Source: an uncultured Lachnospiraceae bacterium (GTDB lineage: Bacteria > Bacillota > Clostridia > Lachnospirales > Lachnospiraceae). Taken from it: a stretch of 5,074 nucleotides of DNA. The notes under the pieces are model-generated. The model saw only the letters and a list, made by a program, of their open reading frames with translations. It had not been told where the DNA came from and did no database searches. Shown here piece by piece: positions 1-5,074 of this stretch. The position numbers and the translations under genes were made by a program. The stretch lies in contig CARUOB010000097.1 in assembly GCA_949076555.1 (NCBI GenBank), positions 1-5,074 of the forward strand. The letters are read 5' to 3'. Numbering within the stretch: the stretch's first letter is position 1; each line of letters starts with the position of its first letter.

Positions 1-1
1 C

Positions 2-1284
2 TGCCAGTACAAGGGGCGGGCGGCTGTCCCGAGCGGCGCCAGCACCGGGCGGTTTGAGGCGGTGGAACTTCGCGACGGGGAGACGGTATATTTCGGTCTA
101 GGAACGACCAAAGCGGTCAATAATGTAAACACAAAGATCCGGGAGGCGCTTCTTGGTATGGACGCCTTTGATCAGGGGTTGATTGACCGCGTGTTGATTG
201 AGCAGGACGGCACGGACAACAAGAGCAATCTGGGCGCCAACGCCACGCTTGGCGTTTCCATGGCATGTGCCAGAGCGGGCGCGGCGGGATTCCGCTGTAC
301 CGCTATCTGGGCGGCGCCTACACCAGACTGCTTCCGGTGCCCATGATGAATATTTTAAACGGCGGCAAGCACGCGGACAATACCGTGGACTTTCAGGAGT
401 TTATGATTATGCCCGTGCAGGCGGAGAGCTTTGCGGACGGGCTTCGCATCTGTGCGGAGATCTATCACAGCTTAAAGAAAATATGTAACGACAGAGGGCT
501 TTCCACGGGTGTCGGTGACGAGGGCGGATTCGCGCCGTCCCTGTCTGACGCTTTCGCGGTGCTCGATCTGATCGTGGAGTCCATCAAGGCTGCGGGCTAT
601 ACGCCCGGTCAGGATATCAAGATTGCGCTGGACGTGGCGGCCTCTGAGCTTTATAATGAGGCGGACGGGGTATATCACTTCCCGGGGGAGACGGAGTTGA
701 AACGTTACAGACAGGAGACGGCCGGATCCTTTGTGTCGGACTGTTATGAGGCGGGCTGCCAGACGCCGGACTGTGGGGAGATCCCGGAGATCACGAGGAG
801 CACGGAGGAGATGGTGGCTTACTATGAGGAGCTGGTGGAGCGGTACCCCATTATTTCCATCGAGGACGGGCTGGCTGAGGACGATTGGGACGGCTGGCAG
901 ATGATGACGAAAAAACTGGGCGATAAGATACAGCTTGTGGGAGACGATCTGTTTGTCACAAACACCAAGCGTCTGGACGCGGGCATTAAGCTCCATGTGG
1001 CCAATGCGATTCTGGTGAAGGTAAATCAGATCGGCACCGTCAGCGAGGCCATGGACGCCATAGAGACGGCGCAGAAAAACGGCTATAAGGCGGTGATTTC
1101 CCACCGTTCCGGCGAGACGGAAGACACGTTTATCGCGGATCTGGCGGTGGCGGTGAACGCCGGGCAGATCAAGACGGGCGCGCCCTGCAGGAGCGACCGG
1201 GTGGCGAAGTACAACCAGCTTTTGCGCATAGAGGAAGAGCTGGGGAGCGTGGCGTGCTATAAGGAGCCGTTTAATAAAGTATAA
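2..1284 (+). pseudogene. eno: Enolase (phosphopyruvate hydratase), 5'-partial and frameshifted
   Basis: Enolase interconverts 2-phosphoglycerate and phosphoenolpyruvate in cytosolic glycolysis. The first codons (frame from base 2) read GRAAVPSGASTGRFEAVELR, the conserved N-terminal block; roughly 30 N-terminal residues lie outside the window. That frame continues through LGANATLGVSMACARA to about base 277. The rest of the protein (GIPLYRYLGG onward) is in another frame, from about base 286 to the TAA at 1282-1284. Compared with the usual 13 residues between LGVS and PLYRY, about 7 nt are missing in a GC-rich run. Downstream motifs are intact: GGKHADNTVDFQEF (Glu codon 397), GDEGGF (Glu 520), ALDVAASE (Asp 631), SIEDG (Glu 862), GDDLFVTN (940-963), ILVKVNQIGT (Lys 1018), SHRSGE (His 1102) and IKTGAP (Lys 1171). 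An extra stretch of about 25 residues lies at 703-777. Identity as an enolase is secure; whether the frame break is biological or an assembly error cannot be told here. Confidence 0.9.
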
Positions 1285-1287
1285 GGG

Positions 1288-1325
1288 AAAAAAAGGCTAT
1301 AACATTGACGGTTATAGTCTTTTTT
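1288..1325 (+). terminator. Intrinsic terminator of the enolase gene
   Basis: The arms GGCTATAAC (1295-1303) and GTTATAGTC (1311-1319) form a 9-bp stem with one G-U pair around a 7-nt loop. A run of T follows at 1320-1325. A-rich sequence at 1288-1294 can pair with the T run, so the element is nearly symmetric and could also stop transcription from the other strand. It begins 3 nt after the enolase stop codon. Confidence 0.9.
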
Positions 1326-1356
1326 CAAGCTCTGCGCTTTGCGTAAACCGGTCTTT

Positions 1357-1399
1357 CTACCTGGAAGAAATGGTACCATCTTTTCGTCTTCTCAGGTAG
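1357..1399 (+). repeat. Bulged inverted repeat (hairpin) in the enolase/AlbA_2 intergenic region
   Basis: CTACCTG-GAAGA (1357-1368) is complementary to TCTTC-T-CAGGTAG (1387-1399) with a single bulged T at 1392, giving a 12-bp stem. The 18-nt loop contains the perfect palindrome ATGGTACCAT (1370-1379). No T run follows, so it does not look like an ordinary terminator. The rest of the 288-nt intergenic region is AT-rich, with no gene I can support. The element could be an RNA structure, a protein-binding site or a remnant of a small repeat; function unknown. Confidence 0.55.
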
Positions 1400-1502
1400 G
1401 AATACATAAATGTTTATTAATTCAAAAATATATGATAAAATTCCCTTTAGAAAAGTCTGTTATATTTGGAAGAATATTATGAGTGCGTTGAGTCGGAAAC
1501 AC

Positions 1503-1530
1503 TTGAAATATCATCGCATTATATGATTAT
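1503..1530 (+). promoter_or_regulatory. Possible sigma-A-type promoter for the first AlbA_2 gene
   Basis: TTGAAA (1503-1508) and GATTAT (1525-1530) are separated by 16 nt and lie about 43 nt before the start codon. The -35 is close to TTGACA; the -10 matches TATAAT at only four of six positions. The region is AT-rich, so chance matches are easy. A promoter is expected somewhere here because the enolase terminator isolates the gene. Confidence 0.3.
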
Positions 1531-1556
1531 GAGGGATATTACAGAAGGAGATAACC

Positions 1557-1564
1557 AGGAGGGG
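1557..1564 (+). promoter_or_regulatory. Strong ribosome binding site of the first AlbA_2 gene
   Basis: AGGAGGGG lies 8 nt before the ATG at 1573. This fixes the start codon and implies efficient translation. Confidence 0.85.
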
Positions 1565-1572
1565 TTTTATTT

Positions 1573-2904
1573 ATGGCAGAAAGCCAAAATATTGAATGGA
1601 AAGAATCGTGGCGTGATGATTATTTGAAGTGGATATGTGGATTTGCTAATGCGCAGGGAGGCAGTATTTATATTGGTGTAGATGATGCGGGAAAGATTGT
1701 TGGTGTGCAGAATGGAAAAAGGCTCTTGGAAGAAATACCTAATAAAATTCAAACAAATCTGGGATTTCTTGCAGATGTAAATCTGCGTTCAAAAGACGGG
1801 TTGGATTATATTGAAATTATTGTAAGTCCAAGTAGCTATCCGGTAAGTTATAAGGGAGAGTATCATTTTCGGAGCGGCAGCACTAAGCAGATACTGCGAG
1901 GTTCGGCTTTAACGGAATTTATATCTTCAAGAACTGGTATACGGTGGGAAGATGCTGTGATTGAAGGAGTGACGGTAGAGGATTTGGATAAGGAAAGTTT
2001 CGATATTTTCCGCCGGGAAGCAGTCCGAAGTAAACGTATGACGAAAGATGATTTGAATATGAGTAACGCAGAACTCTTGGACAGTCTGGATTTACTGAAA
2101 GATGGAAAACTTACCAGAGCTGCGGTACTTCTTTTTCATCGTACACCACAAAAATGGATGTTTGGAACTTACACAAAAATCGGAAAATTTGGGAAAGGTT
2201 CTGATTTAAAGTATCAGGATGAAGTGATCGGATCATTATTTATGCAGGCTGAGCGGGTGATTGAATTGATATATTTGAAATATTTAAAAGCACCTGTCAC
2301 TTATGATAATTTAACAAGGGTAGAAACTTATCCGTTTCCAAAAGACGCAGTGCGAGAGGCACTTTATAATGCACTTGTACATTCACGTTGGAGTGCAGGA
2401 ATACCTATACAAGTCCGTATTGAAGACGATGCAATGTATATTAGCAATGAATGCGTATTTCCGTCTGATTGGACGATGGAGTCCCTGTTAAAAAGGCATC
2501 AATCCCGACCATATAATCCCAAAATTGCGAGGGCGTTTTTCAGAGCCGGTTACATTGAAAGTTGGGGACGGGGAATTCAGAAAATATTCGAAGTGTGTAA
2601 TGAGTACGGGACTTTAAAGCCGGAGTATGTGGTACATGCAGAAGACATTATGATAAAGTTATCTGCTTTTTCAATATCTGATAAGCAATTTTTAAAGCTG
2701 GATTCCAAAGCTGGGAATGCAGCTTTGAAAATGAAAATTGTGGAATATTTGCAAAATCAACCGACAGCAACTCAAAAAGAATTGCAGGAAGCTTTTAACG
2801 AAACGAGGACACATATACAAAAAACTGTTAAAGAATTGGTAGCTGCGGGGAAAATAGAACGTAAAGGCGGAAAAAGGTTTGGATATTGGGAAGTTAAAAA
2901 ATAG
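1573..2904 (+). CDS. AlbA_2 (Schlafen-type) putative transcriptional regulator with GHKL-like ATPase region and C-terminal winged helix
   Basis: This 443-residue cytosolic protein has the layout of the COG2865-type putative regulators. Residues about 7-115 are an AlbA_2 domain, with the E-x-K element (EWKES, residues 8-12), FANAQGG (24-30) and GVDDAGKIVGV (35-45). Residues about 245-345 resemble the GHKL-like ATPase region (HATPase_c_4): an N-box-like REALYNALVH with E262, N266 and H270, and a G2-like WGRGI at 331-335. The G1 position reads NECVFP (292-297) rather than the usual NPGxLP, so a key glycine is missing and nucleotide binding is uncertain. Residues about 389-441 form a winged helix (KELQEAFNETRTHIQKTVKE, then a basic GGKRFGYW wing). 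The gene is AT-rich, unlike the enolase and phosphoesterase genes around it, which suggests horizontal acquisition. Its own RBS and terminator make it a single-gene unit. Relatives occur both as regulators and in defence or mobile islands; the target is unknown. Confidence 0.88.
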   Translation: MAESQNIEWKESWRDDYLKWICGFANAQGGSIYIGVDDAGKIVGVQNGKRLLEEIPNKIQTNLGFLADVNLRSKDGLDYIEIIVSPSSYPVSYKGEYHFRSGSTKQILRGSALTEFISSRTGIRWEDAVIEGVTVEDLDKESFDIFRREAVRSKRMTKDDLNMSNAELLDSLDLLKDGKLTRAAVLLFHRTPQKWMFGTYTKIGKFGKGSDLKYQDEVIGSLFMQAERVIELIYLKYLKAPVTYDNLTRVETYPFPKDAVREALYNALVHSRWSAGIPIQVRIEDDAMYISNECVFPSDWTMESLLKRHQSRPYNPKIARAFFRAGYIESWGRGIQKIFEVCNEYGTLKPEYVVHAEDIMIKLSAFSISDKQFLKLDSKAGNAALKMKIVEYLQNQPTATQKELQEAFNETRTHIQKTVKELVAAGKIERKGGKRFGYWEVKK

Positions 2905-2911
2905 AATTTCT

Positions 2912-2963
2912 TCAAAGCTGTTTCAAAGCGCTAGTTCAGCTTTGGAACAGCTTTGGCATTTTT
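2912..2963 (+). terminator. Intrinsic terminator after the first AlbA_2 gene
   Basis: AAAGCTGTTTCAAAGC (2914-2929) pairs with GCTTTGGAACAGCTTT (2939-2954) across a 9-nt loop, with one G-U pair. The stem extends by C2913-G2955 and a T-G pair at 2912/2956, giving about 18 bp. A run of five T follows at 2959-2963 after a 2-nt gap. It starts 7 nt after the stop codon at 2902-2904. Confidence 0.85.
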
Positions 2964-3015
2964 CACTTATCTAACTGTCCAACAGAAATACGGCGGGCAT
3001 AGAAATTGAGAGAAC

Positions 3016-3020
3016 AGGAG
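3016..3020 (+). promoter_or_regulatory. Ribosome binding site that decides the phosphoesterase start
   Basis: AGGAG lies 6 nt before the ATG at 3027. An in-frame TTG at 3006 would put the RBS inside the coding region and add MREQERE before the conserved MKRIGVLSDTHG, so the ATG is preferred. Confidence 0.75.
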
Positions 3021-3026
3021 AGGGAA

Positions 3027-3530
3027 ATGAAACGAATTGGCGTGCTGTCGGATACGCATGGGAAGCTGCGGGATGAGGTGGCGGAGATTCTGCGGGGGTG
3101 CGATGTGATTTTACATGCGGGGGATATCAATACGCCGAAGGTGGCGGAGGCCCTGCGGGAGATTGCGCCGCTCTATATCGTACGGGGAAATGCGGATAAA
3201 GAATGGGCGCAGGGACTCCCCGCACAATTGTCGGAGAAAATTTGTGGACTGCGGGTTTTTATGGTACATAATAAAAAGGATATGCCAAAAGAGATGGGGA
3301 ATTATGATCTGGCGGTATTCGGGCATTCTCATAAGTACGAGGAGCGCAAGGAAGGAAGCTGTCTTTTTCTGAATCCGGGAAGCTGTGGGCCGAGACGCTT
3401 TTCCCAGCCCGTGACGATGGCGGTGGTGGAAGTGGAAGAGGAGACGGGAAATTTCCGGGCTGCCAAAAAAGAGATCGTGCAGGAGGCAGCGGCTCTAAGT
3501 TCGCGCTTCGCTGCCGCTCGCGCTCACTAA
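3027..3530 (+). CDS. YfcE/MJ0936-family metallophosphoesterase
   Basis: A 167-residue calcineurin-like phosphoesterase of the YfcE/MJ0936 type. These are cytosolic, dimetal-dependent enzymes that usually hydrolyse phosphodiesters; the physiological substrate is generally unknown. Metal-site motifs appear in order: SDTHG (D9, H11), HAGD (D33), RGNAD (N55, D57), VHN (H81) and GHSH (H100, H102), followed by the family signature LNPGSCGPRRF (115-125). The third motif is GNAD, as in much of this family, rather than GNHD. The fourth, usually THG, reads VHN but keeps its histidine. Family proteins normally stop shortly after the strand VTMAVVEVEEETGNFR. Here the chain runs on with AALSSRFAAARAH (residues 155-167), encoded by an odd GC-rich segment and probably not part of the fold. 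A small helix-turn-helix gene follows 11 nt later, probably in the same transcript. Confidence 0.9.
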   Translation: MKRIGVLSDTHGKLRDEVAEILRGCDVILHAGDINTPKVAEALREIAPLYIVRGNADKEWAQGLPAQLSEKICGLRVFMVHNKKDMPKEMGNYDLAVFGHSHKYEERKEGSCLFLNPGSCGPRRFSQPVTMAVVEVEEETGNFRAAKKEIVQEAAALSSRFAAARAH

Positions 3531-3548
3531 GCGCCGGCGTCGTGGCGC
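3488..3548. repeat. GC-rich self-complementary segment at the phosphoesterase/HTH junction
   Basis: This short stretch is much richer in G and C than its flanks and holds several overlapping inverted repeats: AGCGGC (3488-3493) with GCCGCT (3513-3518), GCGCTT (3503-3508) with AAGCGC (3529-3534), GCGCT (3520-3524) with AGCGC (3530-3534), and GCGCC (3531-3535) with GGCGC (3544-3548). It supplies the last residues and stop of the phosphoesterase and the GTG start of the next gene. It may be a dispersed intergenic repeat that landed in the operon. Only one copy is visible, so this is tentative. Confidence 0.35.
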
Positions 3549-3742
3549 AAACGACGTTTTCCGAGGAGAGGCTGCACGCGATCCTGCGGGATATCGATAA
3601 AGAAAAAAGCGTTTCTGACATTGCCGCGAAATATGGGATATCCGAGGAACTGGCCGGGCAGATCTGTCGCCTGTACCTGACCCATCCCGGCATTGACGCA
3701 GCGGGTGTGAGGGAAAAGATGGGGCTGCCGAGGGATCGGTAG
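3542..3742 (+). CDS. Small helix-turn-helix protein (66 residues)
   Basis: A short basic/acidic protein with a helix-turn-helix signature: SVSDIAAKYG (residues 23-32) as the first helix, GIS as the turn and EELAGQICRLYL (35-46) as the recognition helix. The rest is LTHPGIDAAGVREKMGLPRD. It resembles the HTH of transposase-orfA or sigma region 4 folds, but it is too short for either and no transposase partner follows. The GTG at 3542 is the only plausible start before the conserved part. It has no good Shine-Dalgarno, so it may be translated by coupling to the phosphoesterase stop 11 nt upstream. The frame is also open upstream to before 3490, without a better start. Base composition matches the phosphoesterase gene, which suggests a native two-gene unit. 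DNA binding is inferred from the HTH only; I do not recognise a named family. Confidence 0.65.
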   Translation: MAQTTFSEERLHAILRDIDKEKSVSDIAAKYGISEELAGQICRLYLTHPGIDAAGVREKMGLPRDR

Positions 3743-3783
3743 GGATATGGAAGATAGGAAGGCACGCGCGGGGCGTAGATTCG

Positions 3784-3792
3784 TGATAGAAT
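3784..3792 (+). promoter_or_regulatory. Possible extended -10 promoter element for the second AlbA_2 gene
   Basis: TGATAGAAT combines a TG-n extension with TAGAAT (3787-3792, five of six matches to TATAAT), 48 nt before the start codon. There is no recognisable -35 at the expected distance (3764-3769 is ACGCGC), which extended -10 promoters can tolerate. No terminator is visible between the HTH gene and this gene, so read-through is also possible. Confidence 0.35.
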
Positions 3793-3825
3793 AGAGGCAT
3801 TGGAGTGAAATGGGAAAATAGAGAC

Positions 3826-3833
3826 AGGGGAGG
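3826..3833 (+). promoter_or_regulatory. Strong ribosome binding site of the second AlbA_2 gene
   Basis: AGGGGAGG lies 7 nt before the ATG at 3841 and fixes the start of this gene. Confidence 0.8.
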
Positions 3834-3840
3834 GCGTGCT

Positions 3841-5074
3841 ATGACCATAGAAGAAGTGCTGGCGTTTGAGGAAATGCAGGTATTTGAGCGTAAGAGTGTC
3901 AATATTGATCCGAAAGCGCTGGCAATACCGATCATAGCATTTGCAAACGCTGATGGTGGAACAGTTGCTATCGGAATATCTGACATAACGCGTAGAATTG
4001 AGGGTGTAGATTATGATAATCAGAAATTAAACGAGCTTCTTCGCGTGCCCTATGACTTTTGTGCTCCGACTGTAAAGGTTGAAATAGAAAAGGTAGAGTG
4101 CATAGATTTTAAAGGCAGAGAAAATCATGTGCTCTTGATACATGTAGAGCCAAGTATGGAAGTACATGCAAATCAGGCGGATGAAGTTTTCATGCGTGTG
4201 GGAGATAAATCCAAGAAGCTTACGTTTGAAGAGCGGATGCAGTTGATGTATGACAAGGGAGAACGATTTTTTGAGGATAAACCTGTTCCGGAAGCAGATA
4301 TAGAGGACATTGATCTGGACTTTGTGAAAAATTACATTGATCAAATAGGCTATTCTAAGACACCGATGGAATATTTGAAGGAAAATAAAGGATTTGTAAA
4401 AGAAAAGAATGGGGTAACGCAAATCAGTTCGGCTGCGATCTTACTGTTTGGGAAAAATCCGCAATTATTTTTTCCGAGAGCCCGCGTACGCTTTATCCGC
4501 TATGAAGGTACAGAGGAACAGGTCGGTACGGAGATGAATGTAATTAAGGATGTTATTTTTGAAGGGACTATTTTGAAAATAATAACGGACGCGGTCGCAT
4601 ATTTGGATACACAAATTAAAGAGAAAACATATTTAGGAAAAGACGGACGATTCGTAACCGAAGAAGAGTATCCCAAATTTGTTCGTCAGGAAATTATTGT
4701 AAATGCTGTTACACATCGCGATTACAGTATTCGCGGAACGGATATTCAAATAAAAATGTTTGATGGAAGGATTGTTGTAGAAAGTCCCGGAAAGCTGCCC
4801 GGGCTTGTGAAAGCAGATAATATCCGTCATACACATTTTTCGAGAAATCCTAAGATTGCGGAATTTTTGAAAGCGTATCGTTTTGTAAAAGAATATGGTG
4901 AAGGTGTTGACCGGATGTGGAAAGAGCTTGAGGCGATTGGCCTGCAGGGACCGGAATACAGAGTAAATGCGTTTATGCTGCAGGCGATCATTAAAAATCA
5001 TGATTTGTCTGGAGAGAAACCACGGTTTGAGAAAGAAAACCACGGTTTGGTTATTGAAAAGCCACGGTTTGAGA
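3841..5074 (+). CDS. AlbA_2 (Schlafen-type) ATP-binding putative regulator, 3'-partial
   Basis: The frame is open from the ATG at 3841 to the window end (411 complete codons), so the C-terminus is missing. Residues about 10-125 are an AlbA_2 domain: FERKS (E16, K18), FANADGG (34-40), VAIGISD, and the end of the domain at VFMRVGDKSKKLTFEE. A middle region contains SSAAILLFGKNPQLFFPRA. Residues about 275-360 are a GHKL-like ATPase region with complete motifs: N box RQEIIVNAVTHRDY (E284, N288, H292), G1 DGRIVVESPGKLP (308-320) and G2 YGEGVDR (352-358). The last visible residues (392-411) are a low-complexity repeat around KPRFE, which in such proteins often links the ATPase region to a C-terminal winged helix. 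The gene is AT-rich like the first AlbA_2 gene, but the two differ enough in sequence that recent duplication is unlikely. It is probably a cytosolic DNA- or RNA-binding regulator; role unknown. Confidence 0.88.
   Translation, partial: MTIEEVLAFEEMQVFERKSVNIDPKALAIPIIAFANADGGTVAIGISDITRRIEGVDYDNQKLNELLRVPYDFCAPTVKVEIEKVECIDFKGRENHVLLIHVEPSMEVHANQADEVFMRVGDKSKKLTFEERMQLMYDKGERFFEDKPVPEADIEDIDLDFVKNYIDQIGYSKTPMEYLKENKGFVKEKNGVTQISSAAILLFGKNPQLFFPRARVRFIRYEGTEEQVGTEMNVIKDVIFEGTILKIITDAVAYLDTQIKEKTYLGKDGRFVTEEEYPKFVRQEIIVNAVTHRDYSIRGTDIQIKMFDGRIVVESPGKLPGLVKADNIRHTHFSRNPKIAEFLKAYRFVKEYGEGVDRMWKELEAIGLQGPEYRVNAFMLQAIIKNHDLSGEKPRFEKENHGLVIEKPRFE
5020..5071 (+). repeat. Three copies of CCACGGTTTG inside the second AlbA_2 gene
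   Basis: CCACGGTTTG occurs at 5020-5029, 5040-5049 and 5062-5071. The first and third copies are 42 nt apart, in frame, and encode KPRFE. The middle copy is 20 nt from the first and 22 nt from the third, so it is read in another frame as NHGL. The array may continue past the window edge. Confidence 0.85.

Noticed and set aside
198..488. Plus-strand 96-codon frame overlapping the enolase
   Set aside because: It lies in the third frame within the enolase, is arginine/alanine-rich and has no conserved motif.
472..1104. Long minus-strand open frame (210 codons) opposite the enolase
   Set aside because: It is a shadow of the GC-rich enolase gene: no recognisable domain, and the opposite strand encodes conserved enolase motifs throughout.
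2953..2981. TTGGCA (2953-2958) as a -35 for the phosphoesterase gene
   Set aside because: The hexamer overlaps the terminator stem, and no acceptable -10 occurs at 15-19 nt (TGTCCA at 17 nt).
1327..3005. Flanking direct repeats or att sites around the first AlbA_2 gene
   Set aside because: No matching direct repeats of useful length were found on the two sides by eye, and there is no integrase or transposase in the window.
3761..3780. Possible terminator between the HTH gene and the second AlbA_2 gene
   Set aside because: Only a 4-bp ACGC/GCGT stem with no T run; too weak.
3259..3986. Two overlapping minus-strand frames (163 and 168 codons)
   Set aside because: They overlap the phosphoesterase, HTH and second AlbA_2 genes, are rich in Pro/Ser/Arg as expected of antisense shadows, and show no domain.
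4027..5043. Minus-strand frames of 131 and 136 codons
   Set aside because: They lie opposite the uninterrupted AlbA_2/ATPase frame on the plus strand, whose motifs are convincing.

Overview
The window looks like a chromosomal segment from a Gram-positive, clostridial bacterium, most likely a Lachnospiraceae member. This is inferred from the enolase sequence style, strong AGGAGG-type ribosome binding sites, A/T-tailed intrinsic terminators, and AT-rich accessory genes set among GC-rich housekeeping genes. No database search was possible, so the taxonomic call is tentative.

All supported genes lie on the + strand. (1) Bases 2-1284 are an enolase gene that starts upstream of the window. It keeps every catalytic motif covered here, but its reading frame breaks near 275-290, so it is a frameshifted pseudogene or carries a sequencing/assembly error. 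A clear intrinsic terminator follows at 1288-1325. (2) An AT-rich intergenic stretch with an unexplained hairpin (1357-1399) leads to an AlbA_2/Schlafen-type gene (1573-2904) with a GHKL-like ATPase region and a C-terminal winged helix. It ends in a strong terminator (2912-2963). (3) A GC-rich two-gene cluster follows: a YfcE/MJ0936-type metallophosphoesterase (3027-3530) and, 11 nt later, a 66-residue helix-turn-helix protein (3542-3742). The junction carries an odd GC-rich, self-complementary stretch. (4) A second, clearly diverged AlbA_2/GHKL-like gene starts at 3841 and runs off the right edge. It enters a short repeat (CCACGGTTTG, three copies) just before the window ends.

The housekeeping genes (enolase, phosphoesterase) are GC-rich, while the two AlbA_2 genes are visibly AT-rich. 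The simplest reading is a core chromosome into which two AlbA_2-type regulators, or defence-associated proteins, were inserted as separate single-gene units. Nothing shows that the two act together. No tRNA, rRNA, CRISPR array, transposase or integrase was seen.
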